DNA from: a virus
Direction: 5' to 3' (one strand)
IMG/VR virus record: IMGVR_UViG_3300035183_000545
Span: 1-29,616 of that record
DNA: 29,616 bases
Shown here: positions 1 through 8,268 of the stretch, one piece after another
Position numbering within the stretch: the first letter of the stretch is position 1
Layout of the letters: every line of letters starts with the position of its first letter
Notes under the pieces: generated by a model
The model's input: the letters and a program-made list of their open reading frames with translations, nothing else
Told to the model about the DNA's origin: nothing
Databases searched by the model: none
Position numbers and translations under genes: made by a program

Positions 1-329
1 AAACCGTACCCTTCCTGGGTGCCCCACACCAAGAACCCTGTAGCCTCCTCCGCCACCACGATAGTACGCACGTCATAGTTGCTGCTGAGCGCCGGGAACC
101 CTACCCCAGCAGCCACGGCGAACCCGTCCACGATGGAAAGCCCGGTCAGCCGTGGCGAAACCGCCACAACAGTATCGCCCAAGTCCGCCACAGAGACATC
201 GCGCTCGAAGTCGGGCGTGTAGTACTGGTTCACCAGCCGCATCCGAAACGCCCCAGACTCCCACTTGATGAGGCCGCTGCCAAACCGCTGCCTGGCAATG
301 GCGTAGAGCGAATTGGCCGCGCCCGTCAC
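1..329 (-). CDS. Phage virion-associated hypothetical protein (partial, C-terminus outside window)
   Basis: Leftward reading frame starting with GTG at 329, whose last bases form a GTGA overlap with the stop of the upstream gene; AGGAG lies about 6 nt upstream. The visible 109 codons begin VTGAANSLYAIARQRF and include LVNQYYTPDFERD, then VADLGDTVVAVSPRLTG. This pattern (a short helix, a strand, then YTPDF and a conserved LTG region) resembles a common phage protein of unknown function encoded downstream of capsid genes. That resemblance is from memory. The position, last in the head cluster, suggests a virion or virion-assembly role. The protein continues past the left edge, so its length is unknown. 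Confidence 0.75.
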   Translation of the reverse strand, partial: MTGAANSLYAIARQRFGSGLIKWESGAFRMRLVNQYYTPDFERDVSVADLGDTVVAVSPRLTGLSIVDGFAVAAGVGFPALSSNYDVRTIVVAEEATGFLVWGTQEGYG

Positions 330-991
330 AGCCCACTCCTAGTCAGCCGGCGCTGCGTGGCGAAGTTCGGAAACCGCCACACCCCCTGCCCATGCACGTA
401 ATGCTGGTCAGCCGCCGCGCGCTCCCTGGCCAAGTGCGCCATGGCTTCCCGACCCGCCAACAGCGCCACCTTGTCGCTCGTCCACGGCTTGTTGGGCTGC
501 GCCGCAAGCGCCGCCTGGCAATAAGCCAAAAGCGCAGAGAAGTGCCGCCCGACCATGGCGTCATCCAGCCCCTCCAAGGCGGTAGGGCGCAGCGCCACTG
601 TCAAATACAGCGGGTTTGTGTCGTCCGAGACGCTGGGGCGCACCGTGACCGTGCCGGGTATATCCCCATCCACCGTCAGAGGGTCGCCCTCAACAATATC
701 CGTCCGCCACGCAGTCTGGTTGACATTGCCGATGCAACGGCCTTTGTACGTGCCTCCGAAAATGTGGCACACTTCCGACCCGGCGGGGACTGGCACCGGG
801 TAAGTCACGGCGGGGGCGGCGAGGTTCATATACACCTCCAAAACCGCCCGCCACGCCAAGGACTGCGTATAGAAATTGTGCGCGGCGTTCAGCAGTTCCA
901 ATTGCAGCCCAGATGCGGACACCCCGGCGTTACGCACCATGAGCGTGTCCAGTAGCCGCTTGAGATACGGACCTTCGTGCGCGGGGTCCAT
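326..991 (-). CDS. Putative head-tail connector / virion protein, 221 aa
   Basis: ATG at 991 overlaps the upstream stop by one base (TGATG), so translation is probably coupled. The protein has a helical N-terminus (LKRLLDTLMVRNAG), a central strand-rich part with PVPAGSEVCHIFGGTYKG, and a helical C-terminus rich in Ala and Arg. No catalytic motif is visible. It lies two genes downstream of the coat protein, next to an adaptor-like gene, where podovirus-like phages keep connector or tail-adaptor proteins. The role is inferred from position only, and I do not recognise a named family with confidence. Confidence 0.8.
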   Translation of the reverse strand: MDPAHEGPYLKRLLDTLMVRNAGVSASGLQLELLNAAHNFYTQSLAWRAVLEVYMNLAAPAVTYPVPVPAGSEVCHIFGGTYKGRCIGNVNQTAWRTDIVEGDPLTVDGDIPGTVTVRPSVSDDTNPLYLTVALRPTALEGLDDAMVGRHFSALLAYCQAALAAQPNKPWTSDKVALLAGREAMAHLARERAAADQHYVHGQGVWRFPNFATQRRLTRSGL

Positions 992-1341
992 CAGCCACCC
1001 CCTCTCAAGTCCGTGATGAACTTGTTCATGAGCGCCACCGCTCGCCCATCCTGAGCGAACTCATCGTCACTCAATTCAGCGCGCCCCGCCATGAAATACA
1101 CGAACGATGGAGCGAATTGCCACTCCAAAGGAAACTCTTTGGCGGCGTCCCCAGGTCCGTACATAGGGGGCGTGCCGTCTCTGAGCGACGGCAAGAACAA
1201 GTCAGGCCGAACCATGCGCGCGGAGGCGAGCGCGGTGTTCAAGTGAGAGTACAAATCTGCATCCGAGTAGCGGTACGGCACTACACGGTCTTGCAGAATA
1301 CCCCGTGCGTCGTTCACTAAATCGCCTAGCGTGCGCGACAT
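991..1341 (-). CDS. DUF6682-like phage adaptor protein, 116 aa
   Basis: ATG at 1341 is preceded by GGAGGG at about 6 nt. The N-terminal half reads LVNDARGILQDRVVPYRY, then SDADLYSHLNTALASAR and MVRPDLFL. This matches the pattern I know for DUF6682 phage proteins: a helix, 'LQD...RYSDADL...LN.A...AR..RPDLF', then a small C-terminal helical part. These proteins are usually encoded beside the coat protein and are thought to act as head-tail adaptors. The length fits. The gene follows a 13-bp perfect hairpin that separates it from the coat gene. The family call is moderate; the adaptor function is inferred. Confidence 0.78.
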   Translation of the reverse strand: MSRTLGDLVNDARGILQDRVVPYRYSDADLYSHLNTALASARMVRPDLFLPSLRDGTPPMYGPGDAAKEFPLEWQFAPSFVYFMAGRAELSDDEFAQDGRAVALMNKFITDLRGGG

Positions 1342-1354
1342 GACCCCCTCCGTA

Positions 1355-1385
1355 GATAGGCCGAGAGCTAAACTCTCGGCCTATC
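1355..1385 (-). terminator. Hairpin between coat and adaptor genes
   Basis: A perfect 13-bp inverted repeat (GATAGGCCGAGAG with a 5-nt loop) lies between the coat stop and the adaptor ribosome site. On the leftward transcript no U-run follows it; the adaptor Shine-Dalgarno comes directly after. It is therefore more likely an attenuator, RNA-processing signal or 3' stabiliser that sets a high coat to low adaptor ratio than a complete terminator. Confidence 0.6.
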
Positions 1386-1406
1386 CAGTTTTAGGCAAAA
1401 CTGCCG

Positions 1407-2339
1407 TTAGGGAGCAGGAGTCACCTTCGCGCCGACAATATCCACGCCAGACAGCACCTTGGACCCCCACACTTGCAGCCCACGGAAGATGGTGCCGAAG
1501 GTGTGCTCGGAGCGCAGGGTTTCGACCTTGGTGAACTGGCTGGCGAACGCCAGTCCAGTCTTGACCCCGCCGATCACGTCCGTAACGCCAGACGCGACAG
1601 GCAGCAGGTTGGACGAATAGATGGTCCAACGGTCAATCATGCCCAGCCGCCCGTTGCGGATCGCCGACACGCCGTCGCCGGTGAGCGAAGCGTCCTTGAG
1701 GTCCGACAGCTTGAGCCGCGCCGCCATCCACGCTGGGATGACCACCCACCGCCCTACATCCGGCACGTTCTGCTCGTCCAGGACCTGCGCCATATTGACC
1801 AAGAGGTCAATGACATTCGTCTTGTCCACCGCAACCGGGGTGCCTGCGGTGCCAAGATTGATGTTGCCAGAGATGGCCCCCGCCGTCGCGCCCTTGTTGG
1901 CAGCGGCGATGCCAGCGTAAATCGTAGCAAGCACGGACTGGTCAATGCTGATCCGCATCCGGTTCGCCGCGTCATCAGCCCACATGTTCAGCAGGTTGAG
2001 GTCGGACTGCACGGCCATCACATCATCAAGGATAAGCGCGAAGTAGTTACCCTTGTCGATGGTCAGCGTAACCATGCTGGAGCTAGGGCGCTCCAGCGTA
2101 AGCGCCTGGTTGGCGTCGTAGGAACGGATCGTGATATCCGGCTTTTGCCGGATATGCACCGTATCGCCCAGGTCGGAAATCTCGCCCTGGTAGTCCGTGT
2201 TGGCGATGGCCGCAAGGACTGTCTGCTGGTAGTACTTTTGCACCAGCTTTGCCGACCACACCTCGGGAATGAACACCCCGGCATAGGCCGGGCTGGGGTT
2301 CGGGGGGCCATACGGCGAAGCCGCAACAGGATAAGCCAT
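1407..2339 (-). CDS. Major capsid (coat) protein, HK97-fold type, 310 aa
   Basis: This is the shell subunit of the phage head. After a proline-rich start (MAYPVAASPYGPPNPSP) comes FIPEVWSAKLVQKYYQQTVL, then ISDLGDTVHIRQKPDITIRSY and the long-helix segment DDAANRMRISIDQSVLATIY. These are typical of N-terminal and spine-helix regions in P22-like or HK97-fold coat proteins. A later WVVIPAWMAARLK fits the A-domain 'vv.P' pattern. There is no N-terminal delta domain, and a separate scaffold gene precedes it. ATG at 2339 has GAGG about 7 nt upstream. The length is usual for the family. The fold call is from sequence pattern, not a structure search. Confidence 0.88.
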   Translation of the reverse strand: MAYPVAASPYGPPNPSPAYAGVFIPEVWSAKLVQKYYQQTVLAAIANTDYQGEISDLGDTVHIRQKPDITIRSYDANQALTLERPSSSMVTLTIDKGNYFALILDDVMAVQSDLNLLNMWADDAANRMRISIDQSVLATIYAGIAAANKGATAGAISGNINLGTAGTPVAVDKTNVIDLLVNMAQVLDEQNVPDVGRWVVIPAWMAARLKLSDLKDASLTGDGVSAIRNGRLGMIDRWTIYSSNLLPVASGVTDVIGGVKTGLAFASQFTKVETLRSEHTFGTIFRGLQVWGSKVLSGVDIVGAKVTPAP

Positions 2340-2392
2340 GGAAGTACCTCATGTGCAGGGGGGACGACCCGCCCCTGCACACGCAGAGGCGG

Positions 2393-3454
2393 CTACGCGG
2401 GGCGGTACCTTCCTTCCGAAGCCGCCTTCAGGATATCCTGCTCCAGCCGCCGCCACTCATCGCCGCGATTGGCGGCGATATACTTATCATGCTCAGCGTA
2501 ATGGCGCCGGATAGCCGCTGGCGTCCATATCCGAGCTTCCTCCCGGCTTGGCAGCCCTCCAGGGCGCGAAGCGGGGACCCCACGTCCGGGCGCCGCAAAC
2601 GCTTCCAAGGACCTCTCTGGCCGCGCCGCGCCAGACTCCTGGGGGGGCGCGCCAGACGGTGCTTGCAGCGGCGGGGCACCAGCCGCGTGCTCGGCGGAGA
2701 AGGCCCGCAGATGCGCTACAATAACAGGCGTATCAAAGTTTTCAAGTGCTACGCGCAGCGCGGCAATCCGAGGGCGCCCGGTCATGGGGTCTATCTCGTT
2801 CTCCCACCGGCTAAACTCCTCAGATGTATTGATTTCCATCCAGTCAGGCACTTGCGCGCTCAACTCTGCGTACATTGCCGCGCGGCGCTGTTCTGTAGTC
2901 CGGGTCTCAAGGGTAGCCGCCATTTCCCGCGCCTGGCGGGCTTCCCGCCGTGCCTCTTCCACCCCGGCACGCGCCATCTCTTCACGCGCCGCCCGGCGCA
3001 CGACATCCAGCAAATCCGCGCCGAACGCCTCCTCGTCCTGGGGAGTAACTAGTCCAAGTGTACGCCCAGCTGCCGACGCGGGCGCAGCCTCCTCTTCTTT
3101 GCGTGCCGCGAGTGCCTGCTCCAGCCCGGCAATACGAGCCTCAGCCTGCGCCAGCCGCTCCATAGCTGACGCCAGCCTCCCTTGAGACGCACGATACCTG
3201 GACTCCCAATCGACATGATCCGGCGCCGGCTGCTTCTGCGTTGGCTGCTGCTGGGGTTCCTGAGCCGCCGGTTCCTGCGGTGCCTCTGGCGGAGCCTCCT
3301 GCGGGGGTTCCTGCGGGGTCTCTGGCGGAGCCTCCTGCGGGGGTTCCTGCGGCGCTCCTGTGCCATATACGGCAGCATATAGCTCATCCGCCCGCGCCGC
3401 CGCCGCAGTTACTGCCGGCGGAATAGTCGCCTCGACCGCGCCCGCACCACTCAT
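2393..3454 (-). CDS. Scaffolding protein, 353 aa
   Basis: It lies directly before the coat gene, the usual place for the internal scaffold that guides procapsid assembly. Residues about 35-75 are a low-complexity Pro/Gln/Glu tract built on PQEPPQEAPPE units. Residues about 85-125 and 145-195 are Arg/Glu/Ala-rich and likely coiled coil (MERLAQAEARIAGLEQALAA; AREEMARAGVEEARREAR). The C-terminus is basic and helical (IRRHYAEHDKYIAANRGDEWRRLEQDILKA in two stretches), as in scaffolds that bind coat through a charged C-terminal helix. AAGGAG precedes ATG at 3454. The call rests on composition and position, not on a family match. Confidence 0.8.
   Translation of the reverse strand: MSGAGAVEATIPPAVTAAAARADELYAAVYGTGAPQEPPQEAPPETPQEPPQEAPPEAPQEPAAQEPQQQPTQKQPAPDHVDWESRYRASQGRLASAMERLAQAEARIAGLEQALAARKEEEAAPASAAGRTLGLVTPQDEEAFGADLLDVVRRAAREEMARAGVEEARREARQAREMAATLETRTTEQRRAAMYAELSAQVPDWMEINTSEEFSRWENEIDPMTGRPRIAALRVALENFDTPVIVAHLRAFSAEHAAGAPPLQAPSGAPPQESGAARPERSLEAFAAPGRGVPASRPGGLPSREEARIWTPAAIRRHYAEHDKYIAANRGDEWRRLEQDILKAASEGRYRPA
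3284..3352. repeat. 36-bp tandem repeat inside the scaffold gene
   Basis: Two nearly identical 36-bp units, starting at 3284 and 3320, each encode the 12-residue unit PQEPPQEAPPE plus Thr or Ala. The copies differ by very few bases, which suggests a recent duplication or slippage in a flexible linker. Confidence 0.8.
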
Positions 3455-3506
3455 ATTTTAGCTCCTTCCCACTCCGTAAAAGCACTCGCTCCCCGCGCCC
3501 CAGAGA

Positions 3507-3737
3507 TTAATCAAGAGCTTGGTCTAAAGCCGTCTTGAACTCTTGCAGCGCATGCGCCCGGCCTTGATGGAACTCAAGCCGGTCTGTAGCGGTCAGCAGG
3601 ACGCGAGCCGCCGCAGCGCACATGTTGTCCCACTCGGCGCGCGCCACGGCGAACGCCTCAGGGTTCGCCGCTTTAAGCGCACGGATCGCCGTTACTGCGC
3701 GGCTAGAAAACGCCAAGTGCGCGCCACAAAGAATCAC
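3507..3737 (-). CDS. Small helical phage protein, 76 aa
   Basis: The frame opens at GTG 3737 after an upstream in-frame stop, so no longer version exists. The start has only a weak ribosome site (AGGCG) and overlaps the end of the preceding gene by 35 nt, so it may be read by coupling. The protein is Ala-rich and helical, ending in FHQGRAHALQEFKTALDQAL. A 'QGR..AL..' segment near a C-terminal helix is common in small phage head-region proteins. No function is recognised. It lies between portal and scaffold genes. The alternative is that only one of this gene and its upstream neighbour is real. Confidence 0.65.
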   Translation of the reverse strand: MILCGAHLAFSSRAVTAIRALKAANPEAFAVARAEWDNMCAAAARVLLTATDRLEFHQGRAHALQEFKTALDQALD

Positions 3738-3945
3738 CGCCTGGCGACCGCGCGGTCTTGGAGTAATTGTTCATCATACGAAGCATTACCCCATTGCCGT
3801 GCAGGTCGGACGCGGGAGTGAACTCCAGCCCGTTAGGCTGCACGTCCACTTTGAGGACGCGAGGCGTAACCGCAGGAGCGGTGCACCGCTCTCCCTTTGT
3901 CTGCGAGCACGCCCCGGCAAACCCATAACGCGGGTCCATGGCCAT
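3703..3945 (-). CDS. Small hypothetical protein in head cluster, 80 aa
   Basis: ATG at 3945 starts MAMDPRYGFAGAC and follows AAGG about 6 nt upstream; a second in-frame ATG lies two codons later. It begins 8 nt after the stop of the 56-aa gene, consistent with one compact leftward operon. It has two cysteines near the N-terminus (GACSQTKGERC) and no visible membrane segment. I do not recognise a family. It is kept because the spacing and ribosome site fit the operon and no other frame explains this interval. Confidence 0.6.
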   Translation of the reverse strand: MAMDPRYGFAGACSQTKGERCTAPAVTPRVLKVDVQPNGLEFTPASDLHGNGVMLRMMNNYSKTARSPGGDSLWRALGVF

Positions 3946-3953
3946 GGCCTACC

Positions 3954-4124
3954 TTACGCCTTGGGCGGCATCGGCCCCTGCATCGGGTTGAAATCCAGCG
4001 GGTACGACTGCGCCGCGCTCTTGGGATAGGACCGCCCGTCGTCGGACGCATTGTTCCACCCCGGCGGCGTGCTCGGCTTGCTGCCATGCTGGCTCTCGAC
4101 CGACTTGTCTTCAGGCTGCTTCAT
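3954..4124 (-). CDS. Small Pro/Ser-rich protein downstream of portal, 56 aa
   Basis: ATG at 4124 is preceded by AGGGGG at about 6 nt, one of the better ribosome sites in this block. The peptide begins MKQPEDKSVESQHGSKPS and ends in PMQGPMPPKA. It is hydrophilic, Pro/Ser/Lys-rich and probably disordered. It lies 35 nt after the portal stop and 8 nt before the next gene. Such short disordered proteins between portal and scaffold are common in podovirus-like phages, but none has a function I can assign here. Confidence 0.7.
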   Translation of the reverse strand: MKQPEDKSVESQHGSKPSTPPGWNNASDDGRSYPKSAAQSYPLDFNPMQGPMPPKA

Positions 4125-4159
4125 GAAAACCCCCTATGCTGGGTGTGTGACGCGCTATC

Positions 4160-6280
4160 TTACCTGGAAGCGCCCGGCTGTATCAAGTTCGTGTTCATCC
4201 CCGCCGCCTGCAAAGGCGGCGGCTGGCTCCCCTGCGCCTGCGCCCCCGCCCGCGCCAAGTCTGGGACCGGCAGGGGCTTACCCCCCTGCGCCGCGACAGA
4301 TTGCGCTTCCTGCGCAGCCATGTCCAGGCGCTTCTGCTGCTCAACAAGCTCGTCGTCCGTCGGGACGATCTTGTCCCCCGGCAGCCCCAAGTCTTCCGCC
4401 ACCGCCCGCAGCACCGCCGCCCTGCCCCGCACCCCAAGAAGCGGCGCGTCGATAGGGTTGGCGGTGATCTGCAAGAACTCCAACTGCCGCCGGCGCTCCG
4501 CCTCTTTGGCCACCGCCACATTCACCCCCTGCACCTCTATCGACTCATCCCCGCGCAGCAGCCCGCTCGGGTCAGTCAGCATCACCATGTCATAGAGCAT
4601 CTGGAGGGTGGGATAGATAATGTCCCGGTCGATATTGGCCGCCACCATCTGAAGCGCCTTCGAGGCGTTCCCCATCAACATGGCCAACCCGGACGCCGTG
4701 CGGCCAGCGTTGCCGGGGTTGCCGGACCCCGCGATGTAGCGCGGAATCGCCGACAAGTCGTCCGCCAGAAGGCTGAAAGCGTTAAAAACCTGTAAAAGCT
4801 CCCCGGCGTTGGACTGCGGCTGAAAGAACTCCATCGGAGGGCGGGTGCCGCCGAACGGGTCGGACACCATCCGCCACCGCTTCCACGGAAACAACTCGTC
4901 CACGGTCTCTCCAGGGGCAACCCGGTCCATATTGATCGCCACTTGCGGCCCGGAACTGATCGCCACGTTGTTCACCAAGGCACGCAGCGTCGCGTTGCAC
5001 ACGTCCTGGAGGTCGGAAATGATGTCCGGCACCCCGTTGCCGATCAAAGACCCAGGCACTTTCTCGAAGCTGGTCATATAATAAGGCACGCGCTTGCGCG
5101 GAGACGGCGCCAACTGGCACTTGATCACGTATTTGCCGATCATCCATGCCTGCACGTAGTAGTCGCGCATGGGTTCGGTTATCTGCGAGGGCCGCATGCC
5201 CCACTCAAGGAGCATGCGCCCCTGCACCGGCCCGCAGAACACAACCCCGTCGATGAACCCGGACTGATTGAATGTGGGGTCCTCCTTGTTCTCCAGCACC
5301 GCGCGCTCGCTGTCGATAGGAGAGGAGAAGTCCGTAAGCCCGCTAGTGCCGTATTCGTCCAGCACACGGAGGCAAGCGTCGCGGTTGTACCCCGGCAAGT
5401 CCATGATATCGTTGATGTCCGCGCGGGAAAACCGCAGCTTCTCTATGGTCGCCCCGTCCTCCAGGGACTCCACCCCAGGCGTGAAGTAAAAGTCGAACGG
5501 CGAGACCCGGCGCCAGAACATGCGGGGGGTCATGGTGACTGCCATCTCCCCGTTCCGCCACGCTATGGACGGCACCATCCGCACCTCCGGGCCAGCCATC
5601 ACCGCGAAGGGGAAAATGGGCAAGTCGATCAGCACCTCCGCCAGGGCGTCGTAGAACCGTCCCTCCACGAGGATGTCGTCCAACTTGTCCTGCGCGGCCT
5701 TGGCCGCCGCCTCCGCCTGCTTCAACGCGGCCTTGCGCGCCGCCTCCATAAGGCTGCGCTGCCGGTCCCGCACTTGCGCCTCCGACGGCGCCTGCCCCGC
5801 CGACAAGAGGGTGCTGACCTCGGTGCCCACCAGGGCGTTGACCGCCGACGTCACGGAGTCGGGCAGCCGGGGGTCGGGCGTAGGCTTCAATGACCACGAC
5901 CGCTGGGGGCCAAGATACACGTCCCGCAGCATGGAAGTCGCCCCACGGCATTTCGCCGCTGTGATGCGCGCATATACCTCGGACCCGCCAAACCTGCGAA
6001 TGTCGTGCAACTTCTGCGCGTCGTACTCCCCGTTGAACGCCCGCATGGCATATAGGAGCCGATGGTCCCAGCCGGACGACGACGTGCGGTGCGCCGACAT
6101 CATCTCGTACTGCCGGCGTATGTACGCGGCCAGGTCGGTCTGCACCTGCTGCGTGATGACGGGAGCCGTCAACGCCGCCTGCGCCTTCTCGAACTCGGAG
6201 ACCTGCGTGGGGGTCGCCACCTGGATAAGCCCAGGGCGGAGAGGGGGCGGAGACTGCGGCACGGTAAGGGCGTCGGACAT
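4160..6280 (-). CDS. Portal (head-to-tail connector) protein, 706 aa
   Basis: This would be the dodecameric portal at the capsid vertex through which DNA enters and leaves. It is the first gene of the leftward head block, upstream of scaffold and coat, and its ~700 aa length suits a large portal. Seen in sequence: an N-terminal helical region with IRRQYEMMSAHRTSS; an Ala/Lys/Gln-rich helix (ALKQAEAAAKAAQDKLDDIL); the strand-rich wing with RRVSPFDFYFTPGVESLED, a 'v.p.df..dp.a..ied' signature common in podovirus portals; and SLIGNGVPDIISDLQDVCNA, matching the 'G.s....l...Q...Na' segment before the crown helices. GAGG lies about 10 nt before ATG 6280. Confidence 0.87.
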   Translation of the reverse strand: MSDALTVPQSPPPLRPGLIQVATPTQVSEFEKAQAALTAPVITQQVQTDLAAYIRRQYEMMSAHRTSSSGWDHRLLYAMRAFNGEYDAQKLHDIRRFGGSEVYARITAAKCRGATSMLRDVYLGPQRSWSLKPTPDPRLPDSVTSAVNALVGTEVSTLLSAGQAPSEAQVRDRQRSLMEAARKAALKQAEAAAKAAQDKLDDILVEGRFYDALAEVLIDLPIFPFAVMAGPEVRMVPSIAWRNGEMAVTMTPRMFWRRVSPFDFYFTPGVESLEDGATIEKLRFSRADINDIMDLPGYNRDACLRVLDEYGTSGLTDFSSPIDSERAVLENKEDPTFNQSGFIDGVVFCGPVQGRMLLEWGMRPSQITEPMRDYYVQAWMIGKYVIKCQLAPSPRKRVPYYMTSFEKVPGSLIGNGVPDIISDLQDVCNATLRALVNNVAISSGPQVAINMDRVAPGETVDELFPWKRWRMVSDPFGGTRPPMEFFQPQSNAGELLQVFNAFSLLADDLSAIPRYIAGSGNPGNAGRTASGLAMLMGNASKALQMVAANIDRDIIYPTLQMLYDMVMLTDPSGLLRGDESIEVQGVNVAVAKEAERRRQLEFLQITANPIDAPLLGVRGRAAVLRAVAEDLGLPGDKIVPTDDELVEQQKRLDMAAQEAQSVAAQGGKPLPVPDLARAGAQAQGSQPPPLQAAGMNTNLIQPGASR

Positions 6281-6334
6281 TGAGTTCTCGCCTCGTCTGC
6301 ACGTATAGTATGAACAGGCACGTCAGGATAGCAC

Positions 6335-6820
6335 ATGACAGCGGAAGACGTACTACTCGGCCTCGCAAATGACATAGCCGCTGCGATCTTGCCCCTGGAA
6401 GACATATTGCAGCGCCACGGCCTGACCCCAGCCGAGTATGACACAATAACGCGCGACCCCAGGTTCCTGCGGCTGCTCCAGTCCGCCGTGGCGGAGTGGA
6501 CCTCGGTCAACAACACCACCCAGCGGGTAAGAATAAAATCCCAAGTAGCGGTGGAAATGGCCCTGCCGGACCTGTACAGGACCGTGACCGACCCGTCCAT
6601 CCCGCTCCATCACCGCGCGGCCATGCTGCGCATGCTGGCGAGCCTGGGCAAGCTGATCGACACGGGCGGGGAGCCAGCGAACACGGGCAACCGGGGGCAA
6701 GAGTTCTCCATCTCCATCACCATAAACGGCGCCACCAAGCGGTTCGACGGGTTCAACCCGCCCCCGACGATAGACGCTGAGGCGGACACCGCCGCCACCC
6801 CCGCGCTCACAGAGCAATAG
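6335..6820 (+). CDS. Putative terminase small subunit, 161 aa
   Basis: It precedes the large subunit by 2 nt, the usual place for the DNA-recognition subunit that selects the packaging start. The N-terminal third is helical and holds a possible helix-turn-helix (LEDILQRHGLTPAEYDTIT, residues about 22-40), followed by IKSQVAVEMALPDLYRTV and the AAMLRMLASLGKLID helix that often marks oligomerisation in these proteins. The C-terminus is acidic and Thr/Ala-rich. AGGA lies about 7 nt before ATG 6335. The call comes from position and helical pattern; the sequence family is weakly conserved. Confidence 0.75.
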   Translation: MTAEDVLLGLANDIAAAILPLEDILQRHGLTPAEYDTITRDPRFLRLLQSAVAEWTSVNNTTQRVRIKSQVAVEMALPDLYRTVTDPSIPLHHRAAMLRMLASLGKLIDTGGEPANTGNRGQEFSISITINGATKRFDGFNPPPTIDAEADTAATPALTEQ

Positions 6821-6822
6821 CC

Positions 6823-8259
6823 GTGCCTGACGCGCTCAATTACGTAGCTCCCCCGACCATCGCCCGCATGATGGCGTCCAGCGCCAGGGCGCGCTTCATC
6901 GTAGGGCCGCTCGGCTCCGGCAAGACCATGGGGTGCATCGTCGAGTTGCTGCGCCGCGCCCTTGAACAGGCCCCTGACCGGCAAGGCATACGCCCAACCC
7001 GGTTTGTCATCATCCGCAACACCATGGCGCAACTGCGTGCCACCGTGCTGGCGGACGTGCGGAGCTATCTCGGCCCCATCCTCCGCTACCGCGTCACCGA
7101 CACGGCCTTGCAGTTCCGCATACCGTTGCCGGACGGCACCTCCGTCGAGTCCGACTGGCTACTCATCCCGCTGGAGACCCAGGAAGACACGAGGCGCCTG
7201 CTGTCACTGCAACTCACCGGCGGCTGGATCGAGGAGTTCCGCGAAGTGCCGTTTCAGATTGTAGCTCCCCTGCTTGGCCGTGTCGGGCGCTACCCGCAAC
7301 TGGCCAGGGTAGCCCCCTCGTGGAGCGGAATCATAGGGTCCTCCAACCCCTACGCCGTCGGCTCCGAGTGGCACGAGGCGCTGGAAGTCACCCCCCGCGA
7401 CAACTGGGCACTGTTCCGGCAGCCCAGCGGTCTGTCCCCAGACGCGGAAAACATCGAAAACCTCCCCCCCAACTACTACAAGAATCTCGCGGAAGAGAAC
7501 TCGGAGGAGTGGGTCGCCGTGCACGTGCACGCCCGCAACGGCGAGTCCCTGGCCGGCCAGGCCGTGTTTCGCACCTCCTTCGTCCCGGACGCCCATCTCG
7601 TGGACACCCTGGAGCCGCAACGAGGCCGCGCGCTGGTCATCGGCCTTGATTTCGGGCGCACCCCAGCCGCCGTCCTATTGCAGACCGACGCCCACGGGCG
7701 AATACTCGTCCTGGAGGAGATCACCTCGACCGACATGGGCCTACAGCAATTCTTGCAGACCAAACTGCGCCCCATCGTCTCCGGCGAGCGATACGCCATG
7801 TGCCAGGTCGTCGTGTCGTTCGACCCCAGCGGCGTCACCAAGAGTCAGATCAACGAGATGAGTTGCTGGGACGTGCTGAAGGCCGAAGGCTGGGTCTCCT
7901 ACCCCGCCCCCACCAATGACATCCCACCCCGCCTGCGCGCCATAGAGCGGGAACTGCTGGCCACGCGGGTGGTGACGGACTCCGAGACCGGCAAGTCGCG
8001 GCAGACCCCCGCCCTGCTCATCTCCCGCCACCACTGCCCCACGCTGGTCAAGGCGTTCATGGGCGACTACAAATACAAGCGCCGCAGGGACCAAAGCCTG
8101 GAGGAGACCCCCGACAAGAACCACCCCTACTCGGACGTCATGGACGCCTGCGGGTATGGCATCATGGGGCTGTCCGCCGGGGTCGTGGGCCGCGTCATGA
8201 CCCAACTGGCCGCCGCCCAGACCAAGCGTGCCCCCGTCCCAGCCACCGCCTGGACCTAG
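6823..8259 (+). CDS. Terminase large subunit, 478 aa
   Basis: This is the packaging motor with an ATPase and a nuclease domain. Walker A is GPLGSGKT at residues 28-35. A Walker B-like WIEEFRE lies near 135-141. The coupling motif GSSNP is at 172-176. The RNase H-like nuclease domain starts with LVIGLDFGRTPAA (metal-binding Asp at 276), continues with VVSFDPSG, and ends with an Asp in HPYSDVMDACGYG. All expected parts are present and the length is typical. It starts at GTG 6823 with no clear ribosome site, directly after the small subunit stop, so translation is probably coupled. Confidence 0.95.
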   Translation: MPDALNYVAPPTIARMMASSARARFIVGPLGSGKTMGCIVELLRRALEQAPDRQGIRPTRFVIIRNTMAQLRATVLADVRSYLGPILRYRVTDTALQFRIPLPDGTSVESDWLLIPLETQEDTRRLLSLQLTGGWIEEFREVPFQIVAPLLGRVGRYPQLARVAPSWSGIIGSSNPYAVGSEWHEALEVTPRDNWALFRQPSGLSPDAENIENLPPNYYKNLAEENSEEWVAVHVHARNGESLAGQAVFRTSFVPDAHLVDTLEPQRGRALVIGLDFGRTPAAVLLQTDAHGRILVLEEITSTDMGLQQFLQTKLRPIVSGERYAMCQVVVSFDPSGVTKSQINEMSCWDVLKAEGWVSYPAPTNDIPPRLRAIERELLATRVVTDSETGKSRQTPALLISRHHCPTLVKAFMGDYKYKRRRDQSLEETPDKNHPYSDVMDACGYGIMGLSAGVVGRVMTQLAAAQTKRAPVPATAWT

Positions 8260-8268
8260 ACCCCGGCG

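Noticed and set aside
1473-2501. Plus-strand frame of 342 codons opposite the coat gene
   Set aside because: An Arg/His/Val-rich antisense product of GC-rich third positions; the coat gene on the other strand explains the open frame.
5343-6446. Long frame on the minus strand overlapping the portal gene
   Set aside because: It lies in another frame of the same strand as a well-supported portal gene; its Gly/Arg/Ala-rich sequence has no motif and arises from high-GC codon bias.
8260-8268. Bidirectional terminator between the convergent terminase and methyltransferase genes
   Set aside because: Only 9 nt separate the stops and no stem with a U-run is visible there.
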